A stretch of DNA of 64,000 bases from Candidatus Hecatella orcuttiae (GCA_002011035.2 MTLY02000001.1:251342-315341); one strand, 5' to 3'. Shown: positions 17,448-25,329, counted from the first letter of the stretch. Numbers and translations: made by a program. The notes: generated by a model from the letters alone, not told the origin.

Positions 17448-18058
17448 TCTCCGATCGACCTGACGAAGTTTTTGAGAAGCCTTAAGCCTTGCGCTCCGCT
17501 TTTTTCCGGGTGGAACTGGGTTCCGTAGAGGCTTCCCGAAACCACCACCGACGGGAAAACCGTCCCGTATTCAGTGGTGGCTAGAACGGCTGCTTCCTCC
17601 GCTTCCCCCACGTAGTAGGAGTGAACGAAGTAAAAGTAGTCTCCGTCGTTTATGCCTTCTAGGAAGCCGTGGGCTTTAACCGTCTTCACGGTGTTCCAGC
17701 CCATGTGGGGGACTTTAACACCTTGGGGTAGAGGTACTACTTTTCCCCTGAGGAAGCCTAAGCCTTTAGACCATCCTCCTTCTAGGCTTTCGCTGAAGAA
17801 CAGCTCCATTCCCAAGCATATCCCGAGGAGAGGGAGACCTCTTTCCACGGCTTTTTTAAGCTGGGGCAGGCGGGGGGTGAGAAACTCAACGGCAGGCCGG
17901 TAGGCGCCCACGCCGGGGAAGACCACGGCGTCCCCCTCTAGGGCGTCCTCTACCCTCGAGGTGATGAAGGGCTGGGCTCCAACTTTCTCCAAGGCCTTCC
18001 GGATGCTCATCAGGTTTCCCACCCCGTAGTCCACCACCGCTATCCTAGGCGGCTTCAA
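17444..18058 (-). CDS. hisH: imidazole glycerol phosphate synthase, glutaminase subunit
   Basis: Supplies ammonia to HisF. The start is set at TTG 18058, two bases after the hisE stop, giving KPPRIAVVDYGVGNL and 204 residues, the family's usual size; an upstream open extension overlaps hisE and lacks homology. The GATase motifs are VFPGVGAY, LGICLGMELFF with the nucleophile Cys, and TQFHPEKSG with the catalytic His and Glu. The GGAGGAGG run inside the end of hisE is a strong ribosome-binding site. Confidence 0.95.
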   Translation of the reverse strand: MKPPRIAVVDYGVGNLMSIRKALEKVGAQPFITSRVEDALEGDAVVFPGVGAYRPAVEFLTPRLPQLKKAVERGLPLLGICLGMELFFSESLEGGWSKGLGFLRGKVVPLPQGVKVPHMGWNTVKTVKAHGFLEGINDGDYFYFVHSYYVGEAEEAAVLATTEYGTVFPSVVVSGSLYGTQFHPEKSGAQGLRLLKNFVRSIGE

Positions 18059-18060
18059 CC

Positions 18061-18345
18061 TTATCGCCTCCTCCTCCGGAGTTCTTGAAGTAGTTCCTCC
18101 AGTTTTATTCCTTTGAAGACCAGTAGCACCCAAGTGTGGAACACTAGGTCGGCGGCTTCATGAACTATCTCCTGCCTTTCTCCTCCCCGAGCCGCCTTCA
18201 CCAGCTCTTGGGCTTCCTCCTTCACCTTGCCCAGAACCTTGTCCACTCCTCCTTTTAAGAGGCTTGAAACATAGGAGCCGGGTTTGGGCCTGTGCCTCCG
18301 GTCTTCGATGACCCGGTAGACTTCGGATAGAACCTCCAAACTCAC
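18061..18345 (-). CDS. hisE: phosphoribosyl-ATP pyrophosphohydrolase
   Basis: Hydrolyses PR-ATP to PR-AMP. The 94-residue MazG-like helical enzyme contains LGKVKEEAQELVKAA and EIVHEAADLVFHTWVLL, holding the acidic Mg2+-binding residues. GTG start overlaps the hisD stop. It ends in an Arg-rich tail encoded by AGG codons that double as the ribosome-binding site for hisH. Confidence 0.95.
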   Translation of the reverse strand: MSLEVLSEVYRVIEDRRHRPKPGSYVSSLLKGGVDKVLGKVKEEAQELVKAARGGERQEIVHEAADLVFHTWVLLVFKGIKLEELLQELRRRRR

Positions 18346-19655
18346 CGACGTCGGCCTCCCTTTCGCCCTTTGAATCTTTTCTCCACCGCCAGCCCATGGG
18401 CTGGAAGCCCTTCCGCCTCAGAGAAAGCCTTCACCGTCTCCCTCAGCCTCTTCAGTCCTTGGGGAGTGAGGTACTCCACGTTGATGGCTTTCATGAAGTC
18501 GTAGACCCAGAGGCCTGAACTGAACCGCGCTACTCCTCCCGTTGGGAGCACATGGTTTGACCCTACAGCGTAATCCACTGCCGGAGTGGGCGTGGAGGCT
18601 CCAAGGGAAACGGATCCCGCGTTGGTGATCATGGAAACAAACTTCTCCGGCTTCCTGCAGAGGACCTCCAAATGCTCCGGGGCGAAGGTGTTGATGAACT
18701 CAGCTGCCTGAGCCGGGCTGTCCGCTAGGAGGAGGACTCCTGACCTTTCCAAAGCCTCTTCCAACACGGTTTTCCTCAGCCCTTGAGAGGCGTAGGTTCG
18801 AAGTTTTTCCCCCACCTTCGCAGCCAATCTCCCGTCTGTAGTGACCAAGATGGGTACGGCAAGGGGGTCGTGCTCCGCCTGGGAAATCAGGTCCACCGCC
18901 ACAAGTTCAGGGTCAGCGGAGCTGTCGGCGAAGACCACCAGCTCCGTGGGGCCGGCGGGGAAGTCGATTCCCACCTCTCCGTAGACCAGCATCTTGGCCG
19001 CGGTGACGTAGACGTTTCCCGGCCCTAGGATCTTGTCAACCTTTGGAATCGTCTGGGTGCCGTAGGCCATGGCACCGACAGCCTGCACTCCACCCACCTT
19101 GAAGACCTCCTTCACCCCAGCTACATCCAAAGCCACAAGGGTGGCTGGGTTGATTCTCCCGTCTGGGGCAGGAGGCGTGCAGGCGACCAGCCTCCGAACT
19201 CCCGCCACCTTGGCTGGGATGGCCAACATGAGGGCGGTGGAAGGATAGGCGGCTTGGCCTCCGGGAACGTAGAGCCCCACCGTTCCCAGAGGACGGAAGA
19301 CCTGCCGAACGTAGACTCCTGCGGTTTTCTTGAGGACTTTGCTCTTGGGCAGCTGTTTCCTGTGGACCTCCCGGATGTTGGACGCAGCCTTTTTTATCGC
19401 CCTGAGCATTCTGCCTCCCACTTTTCCGTAGGCTTTGGCGACTTCGAAGGGCTTAACCTGCAGCTCCTCCGCCGTGATTTCAACTCTGTCGTAGAGTTTC
19501 GCATATTCGACGACGGCCTCGTCGCCTTTCAGCTTCACCGCTTGGAGGATTTCCTCCACCTTGCCTTTTACGAGTTGAAGGCTGAACCTGTTTCTCTGGA
19601 TGAGTCTGCTCAAAGCCTCAGGGCTTAGGTCTTTTATTCGAACAGGCCCTAGCAT
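18342..19655 (-). CDS. hisD: histidinol dehydrogenase
   Basis: Zinc-dependent NAD+ oxidation of histidinol to histidine. The 437-residue protein carries LYVPGGQAAYPST, GPGNVYVTAAK, GPTELVVFADSSADP, SQAEHDPLAVP and the catalytic FAPEHLEVLC region. It starts at ATG, five bases after hisF. All expected zinc and catalytic His/Glu motifs are present. Confidence 0.97.
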   Translation of the reverse strand: MLGPVRIKDLSPEALSRLIQRNRFSLQLVKGKVEEILQAVKLKGDEAVVEYAKLYDRVEITAEELQVKPFEVAKAYGKVGGRMLRAIKKAASNIREVHRKQLPKSKVLKKTAGVYVRQVFRPLGTVGLYVPGGQAAYPSTALMLAIPAKVAGVRRLVACTPPAPDGRINPATLVALDVAGVKEVFKVGGVQAVGAMAYGTQTIPKVDKILGPGNVYVTAAKMLVYGEVGIDFPAGPTELVVFADSSADPELVAVDLISQAEHDPLAVPILVTTDGRLAAKVGEKLRTYASQGLRKTVLEEALERSGVLLLADSPAQAAEFINTFAPEHLEVLCRKPEKFVSMITNAGSVSLGASTPTPAVDYAVGSNHVLPTGGVARFSSGLWVYDFMKAINVEYLTPQGLKRLRETVKAFSEAEGLPAHGLAVEKRFKGRKGGRRR

Positions 19656-19660
19656 AGCGG

Positions 19661-20428
19661 CTACCCCCTAGGCGGCCTCACGGGGACACCTAGCTTCATC
19701 AACTCCCTCTTTATGTCCGCCACGGTATACTGCCGGTAGTGGAACACGGAGGCCGCTAGGGCGGCGTCGGCTTTTCCCTCAGTTAAGGCTTGGTAGATGT
19801 GCTGGGGTTCCCCAGCGCCTCCGGAGGCTATGACGGGAATGTTCACCGCTTCGGCGACGGCTCTGGTAAGTTTTATGTCGTAGCCAACTCTCGTCCCGTC
19901 GGCGTCCATGCTGGTGAGAAGGATTTCCCCGGCTCCCAGCCTTTCCACTTTCTTAGCCCACTCCACCGCGTTGAGGCCTGTGGGAGTGCGTCCTCCGGTG
20001 ATGTAAACTTCCCAGAAGCTCTCCCTCACATAGAGGGCGTCGATGGCTACCACGATGCACTGGCTTCCGAATCTTTCCGCTCCCTTCCTCACTATTTCAG
20101 GGTCTCTGACCGCGGCGGTGTTGATGGAAACCTTGTCGGCTCCCGCCTCCAAGAGCGCTTCCATGTCTTCCAAACTCCGAACCCCGCCTCCCACCGTGAA
20201 AGGTATGAAGAGGTTTTCCGCCGTCTTCTTCACCACGTTGACCATGGTGGCTCTTCCCTCCGGAGAGGCGCCAACGTCCAAGAAAACCAGCTCGTCGGCT
20301 CCCTGCTCATCGTACATCAGAGCCAAGGCTGGAGGGTCTCCGGCATGGCGGAGTCCCTTGAAGTGGATGCCTTTGACGACGACTCCGTTGAGGACATCGA
20401 GGCATGGGATTATGCGCTTGGTTAACGT
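19661..20428 (-). CDS. hisF: imidazole glycerol phosphate synthase, cyclase subunit; apparent ACG start
   Basis: Cyclises PRFAR with ammonia from HisH to IGP and AICAR. From 20428 the frame reads [15 protein letters not shown], the conserved HisF N-terminus with ACG where the initiator ATG normally stands, giving 255 residues. The first conventional start in frame, a TTG about 34 codons later, would delete the first beta strand and catalytic Asp11. ACG directly follows the hisB TAG, and a GGGGGT element lies seven bases upstream. The second catalytic Asp is in VVAIDAL. Coding is certain; only the initiator is unusual. Confidence 0.93.
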   Translation of the reverse strand, partial: TLTKRIIPCLDVLNGVVVKGIHFKGLRHAGDPPALALMYDEQGADELVFLDVGASPEGRATMVNVVKKTAENLFIPFTVGGGVRSLEDMEALLEAGADKVSINTAAVRDPEIVRKGAERFGSQCIVVAIDALYVRESFWEVYITGGRTPTGLNAVEWAKKVERLGAGEILLTSMDADGTRVGYDIKLTRAVAEAVNIPVIASGGAGEPQHIYQALTEGKADAALAASVFHYRQYTVADIKRELMKLGVPVRPPRG

Positions 20429-21019
20429 CTACAAGACCCCCTTGAGGCTGGGCGGCTTTTTCTCCTCCGCCTCCCTCAACCTCGCTGCCTCTGCCAATGC
20501 TCGGCCTAAGGCCTTGAAGGCAGCTTCAGCCTTGTGGTGACTGTTTAAGCCGCGGATGGCTACGATATGCAGGTTGAAGCGGCCTCCTTCCGCCAGCGAC
20601 CTGAAAAAGTGGTCCACCATCTCGGAGGAAAGCTCCCCCAGCTTCGGCTCCTTGAACCTCAGGTTGGAGCGGTAGTAGGGTCTCCCTGAAAGGTCTATGG
20701 AGACCATTATCAGGGCGTCGTCCATGGGTAGGACGGCGCTTCCGAAGCGGTTGATTCCCTTCTTGTCGCCGAGGGCCTTATCCAAGGCCTGCCCTAGGAC
20801 CAAGCCTAAGTCCTCCACCATATGGTGGTCGTCGTAGACGGGGCCTTTTTCTTCGGCTGAGGCTTCGAGGGTGAAGGAGCCGTGGAAGGCCATGGACCTA
20901 AGCATGTGCTCTAAGAAAGGCTTGCCCACCTGCAGCTTAACCTCTCCGGGCTTGTCGAGGTTGACCGCTACCTTGACGTAGGTTTCCTCCGTCTTCCGTT
21001 CAACCTTAGCCTGCCGCAT
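20429..21019 (-). CDS. hisB: imidazoleglycerol-phosphate dehydratase
   Basis: Manganese-dependent dehydration of IGP to imidazole-acetol phosphate. The 196-residue single-function enzyme has [44 protein letters not shown] and [17 protein letters not shown] with the metal-binding histidines. It starts inside the end of hisA and ends TAG immediately before hisF, in the same frame as hisF. Confidence 0.96.
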   Translation of the reverse strand: MRQAKVERKTEETYVKVAVNLDKPGEVKLQVGKPFLEHMLRSMAFHGSFTLEASAEEKGPVYDDHHMVEDLGLVLGQALDKALGDKKGINRFGSAVLPMDDALIMVSIDLSGRPYYRSNLRFKEPKLGELSSEMVDHFFRSLAEGGRFNLHIVAIRGLNSHHKAEAAFKALGRALAEAARLREAEEKKPPSLKGVL

Positions 21020-21761
21020 TCCTAACTATCTCCTTCGCTTCCTTTAACGTAAAGACTCCCTCATATAAGGCCCTTCCAACCACAGCGCCCCAGACTCCCG
21101 CCTTTGCCAAGTGGAGGAGGTCTTGAAGGGAGGACACTCCACCCGCGTAGATGACGGGTTTATCCGTAGAGTCTACAACCTTTCTAACCAACCCCGTATC
21201 CAGTCCGCTTAACGTCCCTTCCACATTCACATCCGTGTAGAGAAAAGCCGCCACCTCCTGCCGGGTGAAGAACCGTATGAGGTTGAAGGGGGAACCTGCT
21301 GCCTCTGCAGTCCAGCCTCTGGTCACCACCCTCCCCCCTCTGGAGTCTAAGGCCACGATAACCCGGTCGCCGCCTACACGGTTTAGGAAGACTGAAATCG
21401 CCTGAGGTCTTTCCACGGCGACGGTTCCCAGGATAACCCACCGAGCCCCCGCCTCCACCAGTTCCCGGGCGTCCTCCACCCGCCTGATGCCGCCGCCTAC
21501 TTCCACAGGGATGCGGAGGCTTCTGATGATTTTTTTCACGGTTTCCCTGTTTTTCCTGCTGCCTGTGAAGGCCGCGTCTAGATCTACCACGTGGAGAATT
21601 TCCGCTCCTTCCGCTTCCCAAGCCTCAGCTACTTTCAAGGGATCGTCCGAGATCTCCCGCCCTGTTCCGGGTTTTCCTTGGACAAGTTTGACGCATTTTC
21701 CATCTTGGATGTCGACGGAGGGTATCACCTTCATCGGCTGGGGGCGCTTCCCTTCTTTCAC
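21006..21761 (-). CDS. hisA: ProFAR isomerase
   Basis: Isomerises ProFAR to PRFAR. A half-repeat TIM barrel with the catalytic Asp in VIPSVDIQDGKCVKL, VVDLDAAF, EVGGGIRRVED and VIVALDSRGG. The GTG at 21761 overlaps the hisG stop as GTGA and adds nine residues before the family-like MKVIPSVDIQ; ATG 21734 is the alternative start. HisA rather than TrpF is indicated by the barrel motifs and operon position. Confidence 0.95.
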   Translation of the reverse strand: MKEGKRPQPMKVIPSVDIQDGKCVKLVQGKPGTGREISDDPLKVAEAWEAEGAEILHVVDLDAAFTGSRKNRETVKKIIRSLRIPVEVGGGIRRVEDARELVEAGARWVILGTVAVERPQAISVFLNRVGGDRVIVALDSRGGRVVTRGWTAEAAGSPFNLIRFFTRQEVAAFLYTDVNVEGTLSGLDTGLVRKVVDSTDKPVIYAGGVSSLQDLLHLAKAGVWGAVVGRALYEGVFTLKEAKEIVRNAAG

Positions 21762-22621
21762 GGGACAACCCTCTCCACGGGTAGGACTATGATGTCTCTG
21801 GCTCCAGCCGTCTTAACCGAGCTTATGACATGGGGGATTTCCCCCTCCTCGACAACAGAGTACACCTCCCACATGGGGACGGGAGCCTCAACCTTCGCCA
21901 ACGTGGGGCCGCCCATGGAAGGGAGGACACCTAGAACCCGCTGCAGAGCTTCTTCGGGAACGTTCATCATCAGGAGCTTCTTTTTTCTAGCCATTAAAAC
22001 ACTTCGGAGAGCGGTGGTGATTTCCTTTATCTTCTCTCCTTTCTCCGCCAAGGCCTTCTTGTTGACTATTAGCCTAGCCGAGGACCTCAGAACCTCCTCC
22101 ACAATCCTCAGACCGTGAATTTTCAAGGTGGCCCCGGTGTCGACGATGTCTAACACAGCCTCTGCCACATTCATAAGGGGCGTGATCTCTACGGCTCCTG
22201 AGACCTTCACTATCTTAGCCTTCATACCTTTAACCTTGAGGTAGTTGCCGGCTATGGAAGGATATTTGGTGGCAATTCTAGTCTGAGCGGTTAGGTTTCG
22301 GGGAGACTCTATCCCTGACTCTTCAGGGGCGGCTAGAACTATCCGGCAGCCTCCGAACTCCAAGTCAAGAAGCTCAGCCACTTCCGCTCCGCTTTCCACG
22401 ACGTAATCGTAACCTGTGACGCCCAAGTCTACTGCTCCTCCTTCCACCAACGTCGGTATGTCCGAGGCTCTGGCTAGGACTATGGAAAGCCAAGGAATCA
22501 CCGTGGATAGGTAAAGAGAGCGTGTTTTCCAGTTTGATGGCGCTAGGCCTGCTTTCGTTAAGAGTCTGACGGAGGGCTTGTGAAGGCGGCCTTTGTTGGG
22601 TATGGCGATGGTTATTCGGAT
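21758..22621 (-). CDS. hisG: ATP phosphoribosyltransferase, long form; start codon anomalous
   Basis: First step of histidine synthesis, feedback-controlled in homologues. The N-terminus IRITIAIPNKGRLHKPSVR is coded from about 22621, but an in-frame TGA precedes it at 22627-22625 and no ATG, GTG or TTG occurs before 22501. ATC at 22621 (seven bases after GGG) could initiate; alternatively ATG at 22628 would read into frame if the run of five A's after it were four. The 287 residues include the phosphoribosyl loop DIVDTGATL and a C-terminal HisG_C/ACT-like regulatory domain (about residues 210-287). First gene of the his operon. Confidence 0.9.
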   Translation of the reverse strand: MRITIAIPNKGRLHKPSVRLLTKAGLAPSNWKTRSLYLSTVIPWLSIVLARASDIPTLVEGGAVDLGVTGYDYVVESGAEVAELLDLEFGGCRIVLAAPEESGIESPRNLTAQTRIATKYPSIAGNYLKVKGMKAKIVKVSGAVEITPLMNVAEAVLDIVDTGATLKIHGLRIVEEVLRSSARLIVNKKALAEKGEKIKEITTALRSVLMARKKKLLMMNVPEEALQRVLGVLPSMGGPTLAKVEAPVPMWEVYSVVEEGEIPHVISSVKTAGARDIIVLPVERVVP

Positions 22622-22648
22622 TTTTCATCCCTTCTTGTGGGAAATTTG

Positions 22649-22662
22649 TGGGTTTAAACCCA
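22649..22662. promoter_or_regulatory. 14-bp perfect palindrome in the hisG / AbrB-ACT divergent promoter
   Basis: TGGGTTTAAACCCA is a perfect inverted repeat lying between the two divergent starts and touching the minus-strand TATA-like sequence. It is well placed to be an operator for a dimeric DNA-binding protein such as the neighbouring AbrB-family regulator. The binding partner is inference. Confidence 0.5.
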
Positions 22663-22686
22663 TAATATACACATAAGTATATAAAC
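22662..22686. promoter_or_regulatory. back-to-back TATA boxes for hisG (minus) and the AbrB-ACT gene (plus)
   Basis: On the plus strand AGTATATAAAC at 22676-22686 lies 30-40 bases before the GTG of the regulator gene. On the minus strand TGTATATTATG at 22661-22671 is placed to drive the his operon with a leader of about 20 bases. Confidence 0.65.
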
Positions 22687-22715
22687 TTTCCCGCACCAAT
22701 ACATAGTATTACAAG

Positions 22716-23132
22716 GTGAGAGCTACGCGCATCTCAGAAATCATCCGCATAGACAACCGAGGAAGAGTGATCATCCCCGCTTCCATCCGAGAAGCCTTCG
22801 GCCTGAGAGAAGAAGCCTATGTAATGTTGATGGCGGACTTGGAAAGCCAAGAAGTGAAATTCATCCCCTTCGCCGACCCCGACGCCAAGCTCTTCGAAGT
22901 AAAACTCTCCCTCACCGACGTGCGGGGGGCGCTGGCCAAGGCAGCCATGAAAATGGCGGAGCTGGGAGTAGACCTCCTCTCCACCCAATCCAGAACCCTG
23001 CAAAGGGGAAAGTCCGCCGAGTGGCATGCCATCGTCGACCTCTCCAAGTGCAAGCTTACGCTGGGCGAGCTTAAGCGCAAGCTGGTGGAAGAGGGAGCTG
23101 CTAAACACGTGGAGATAAAACAGTTCGGGTGA
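22716..23132 (+). CDS. AbrB/SpoVT-type DNA-binding protein fused to an ACT domain
   Basis: A 138-residue protein. Residues 1-50 form a swapped-hairpin AbrB/MazE DNA-binding domain (IIRIDNRGRVIIPASIREAFG). Residues about 58-138 look like an ACT domain (VKLSLTDVRGALAKAAMKMAE then STQSRTLQRGKSAEWHAIVD), the module that binds amino acids in regulators and enzymes. It is divergent from the his operon and precedes the lysW operon, so an amino-acid-responsive repressor of one or both is a natural inference. GTG start; TATA box at 22676. Ligand and operator unproven. Confidence 0.85.
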   Translation: MRATRISEIIRIDNRGRVIIPASIREAFGLREEAYVMLMADLESQEVKFIPFADPDAKLFEVKLSLTDVRGALAKAAMKMAELGVDLLSTQSRTLQRGKSAEWHAIVDLSKCKLTLGELKRKLVEEGAAKHVEIKQFG

Positions 23133-23156
23133 ATTTTGATTCGTGAAATGTAAAAG

Positions 23157-23186
23157 CTTAAAAAGTTAAGTTGTGATTATTATACC
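23157..23186 (+). promoter_or_regulatory. lysW promoter with small inverted repeat
   Basis: GATTATTATACC at 23175-23186 is a TATA box about 35 bases before the lysW ATG. Directly upstream, CTTAA and TTAAG at 23157-23161 and 23166-23170 form a short inverted repeat that could be an operator half-site pair. The repeat is short and may be chance in AT-rich DNA. Confidence 0.45.
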
Positions 23187-23217
23187 TACATTTGAAGAAG
23201 GTACGATGATTTAGAAA

Positions 23218-23391
23218 ATGAAAGTCAAATGCCCTGAATGCGGCGCGGAATTCGACGCTCCCGACGACGTGATAGTAGGGGAAATCGTCAGCTGCCCGGA
23301 CTGCGGCTTAGAGCTTGAAGTCAGCAGCATCCAGTCTGGAAAAGTCGACGTTAAAATTGTCAGAATTTCCGGCGAAGACTGGGGGGAATGA
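23218..23391 (+). CDS. lysW: LysW amino-group carrier protein
   Basis: A 57-residue acidic zinc-finger carrier for lysine (and in many archaea ornithine) biosynthesis. It has two CxxC knuckles, CPECGAEFD and CPDCGLELE, and the diagnostic C-terminal EDWGE, whose terminal Glu is ligated to alpha-aminoadipate or glutamate. ATG at 23218. The TGA stop is immediately followed, in the same frame, by lysX coding sequence. Confidence 0.95.
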   Translation: MKVKCPECGAEFDAPDDVIVGEIVSCPDCGLELEVSSIQSGKVDVKIVRISGEDWGE

Positions 23392-23404
23392 TCAGTCACC
23401 TCCA
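23380..23404 (+). other. predicted RNA hairpin spanning the lysW/lysX junction
   Basis: In the transcript UGGGGG (23380-23385) can pair with CCUCCA (23399-23404) including one G-U pair, enclosing a 13-base loop that contains the lysW stop codon. The 3' arm UCACCUCC matches the anti-Shine-Dalgarno core of 16S rRNA. It ends at an in-frame AUA that could start lysX. A function in coupling the two genes is inference. Confidence 0.35.
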
Positions 23405-24249
23405 TAGGCATCCTCTACGATCAGATCCGTTGGGAAGAAAAAGCCATAATCGAAACCGCCAAGTCTAGGGGAACACCTGTTAAGCTCTTAGACTCGAAAT
23501 CGATGTTCTTCGAACTGGGAGCCCGGGAGCGCGGAGGAGAAAAATTCGCCGACATAATTCTCCAACGCTGCGTAAGCTATTTCAGAAACCTTCACCTCAC
23601 CGCCCTCCTAGAGAAAAGAGGCTACACAGTCGTTAACCCTTACAAGGTTACCCAGCTCTGCGGCAACAAGCTTCTGACAACCCTCGCCTTGACAAAGGCT
23701 AAGATACCGACCCCTAAAACCTACGTAGCCTTCACCAAAGAGAGCGCGTTGGAAGCCTTGGATAAAATGGGCTACCCGGCGATGTTGAAGCCTGTGGTGG
23801 GAAGCTGGGGGAGACTCATCATCCCCTTGAAGGACAGGGAGACAGCGGGAGCCGTCTTGGAGGAAAGGGAGTACATGTTCCCCCTCTACCAAGTTTACTA
23901 CCTTCAGGAAATGGTCAAAAGGCCGCCGAGGGACATCAGGGTCTTCGTCATCGGAGACGAGGCAGTGACAGGCATCTACCGTTATTCCTTCTTGGACATC
24001 AAGACCAACATCGCCCGGGGAGGAAAAGCTGAACCTTGCCGCATAACTCCTGAGCTTCAAGAGCTAAGCCTCAAGGCAGCGGAGGCTGTGGGCAGCGGAA
24101 TTCTCGGAGTTGACATGATGGAAACCGATGAGGGAATCGTGGTACATGAAATTAACCACACCATCGAATTTCAGGCAACCGCCACGGTGACGAAGGTCAA
24201 CATACCTAAATACATCGTAGGCTATTTGCTTAGAAAAGCCAGAAAATAG
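23404..24249 (+). CDS. lysX: LysW ligase (LysX/ArgX family); no canonical start codon
   Basis: ATP-grasp ligase joining alpha-aminoadipate (and possibly glutamate) to the LysW C-terminal Glu. The frame encodes GILYDQIRWEEKAI, the usual LysX N-terminus, but the 37 codons between the lysW TGA and the ATG at 23503 contain no ATG, GTG or TTG. AUA at 23404 is adopted provisionally; GTC at 23395 is eight bases after the GGGGGG run. ATP-grasp motifs include MLKPVVGSWGRLI and VHEINHTIEF. Starting at 23503 would leave a truncated 248-residue protein lacking the first strand. Confidence 0.9.
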   Translation: MGILYDQIRWEEKAIIETAKSRGTPVKLLDSKSMFFELGARERGGEKFADIILQRCVSYFRNLHLTALLEKRGYTVVNPYKVTQLCGNKLLTTLALTKAKIPTPKTYVAFTKESALEALDKMGYPAMLKPVVGSWGRLIIPLKDRETAGAVLEEREYMFPLYQVYYLQEMVKRPPRDIRVFVIGDEAVTGIYRYSFLDIKTNIARGGKAEPCRITPELQELSLKAAEAVGSGILGVDMMETDEGIVVHEINHTIEFQATATVTKVNIPKYIVGYLLRKARK

Positions 24250-24270
24250 CTGCAGGCGAGGGCTCAGCCT

Positions 24271-25329
24271 ATGCTTCGAGTAGGCGTCATCGGAGGCTCA
24301 GGTTACACCGGAGGAGAACTTCTCAGGCTGCTTTTGGGCCACCCCCAAGTTGAAATAGCTCAGACAACCTCCAGAGAATACGGCGGCGAATACGTTTTCC
24401 GAGTTCACCCCAACCTCAGAGGGCTGACCAGCCTCCAGTTCGCCAAACCAGACTTGGAGAAGACGGTGAAGGAATGCGACCTTGTCTTCACGGCGACCCC
24501 CCACGGAGTTTCCTCCAAGCTTGTTCCCCGGCTGCTGGAGGCGGGGTTGAAGGTGATAGACTTGAGCGCAGATTTCAGGCTGAAGAATCCTGAGGGCTAC
24601 CCCCAATGGTACGGCTGGAGTCACCCTCACCCCGAACTGCTTCAGAAAGCCGTCTACGGCGTTCCTGAACTTCACCGGAGCGACATAGGGAAAGCTCAGC
24701 TTGTCGCTTGCCCGGGCTGCATGGCTGTGGCCAGCATTCTGGCTTTAGCCCCAGCGGCCAAAGAAAGGCTTTTCGAAGAGGACAAGGTTGTGGTCGACGT
24801 TAAGATCGGGTCTTCAGGAGCCGGAGCCAAACCCTCCCGGTCAACCCACCATGCTGAGAGAGCCGGCGTCATCCGGCCTTACAAGCCCACAGGTCACAGG
24901 CATACGGCGGAGATCGAGCAGGAGTTGAACTGGGTTGCAGGCTCCGGGGCGGTGAAGATTTCCATGTCCGCCCACGCCGTCAACGTTGTGAGAGGCATCC
25001 TCGCCACCGCGCATCTTTTCCTGAAAGAGAAGATAGGGCTGGCGGAGGTTTGGAAAGCCTACCGGGGGTTCTACCAGAACGAGCCCTTCATCCGCTTGGT
25101 CAGGGATAAGAAAGGCCTCTACAAGCTTCCCGACCCCAAAACCGTCATCGGCTCCAACTTCTGCGATATAGGCTTCGACTTGGATAAGCATGTCAACAGG
25201 CTGGTGGTCTTGGGGGCTATCGACAACCTGATGAAGGGAGCCGCCGGCATAGCCGTTCAAAACCTTAACCTGATGATGGGCTGGGATGAAAGAACCGGGT
25301 TACTGCCGCCTGCCCTCTACCCTGTCTGA
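24271..25329 (+). CDS. lysY: LysW-aminoadipate 6-phosphate / LysW-glutamyl-phosphate reductase
   Basis: ArgC-family NADPH-dependent reductase acting on carrier-bound acyl phosphate. The 352-residue protein has the Rossmann motif VGVIGGSGYTGGELLRLLL, the catalytic Cys in VACPGCMAVASILAL, KIGSSGAGAKPS, and the His-containing PTGHRHTAEIEQEL. ATG 24271, 22 bases after lysX. The LysW context favours lysY over N-acetyl-based argC. Confidence 0.95.
   Translation: MLRVGVIGGSGYTGGELLRLLLGHPQVEIAQTTSREYGGEYVFRVHPNLRGLTSLQFAKPDLEKTVKECDLVFTATPHGVSSKLVPRLLEAGLKVIDLSADFRLKNPEGYPQWYGWSHPHPELLQKAVYGVPELHRSDIGKAQLVACPGCMAVASILALAPAAKERLFEEDKVVVDVKIGSSGAGAKPSRSTHHAERAGVIRPYKPTGHRHTAEIEQELNWVAGSGAVKISMSAHAVNVVRGILATAHLFLKEKIGLAEVWKAYRGFYQNEPFIRLVRDKKGLYKLPDPKTVIGSNFCDIGFDLDKHVNRLVVLGAIDNLMKGAAGIAVQNLNLMMGWDERTGLLPPALYPV

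Noticed and set aside
19790-20425. 211-residue plus-strand frame over hisF
   Set aside because: Antisense of hisF; hisF and hisB fully account for the DNA.
22374-22628. 84-residue frame starting at the ATG before hisG
   Set aside because: It is the out-of-frame reading of the hisG 5' end; the alternative frame encodes the conserved HisG N-terminus, so this is not a separate gene.
22624-22628. hisG as a frameshifted pseudogene
   Set aside because: The remaining 287 codons are intact with all motifs and the operon is complete, so a start anomaly or a one-base sequence error is more likely than gene loss.
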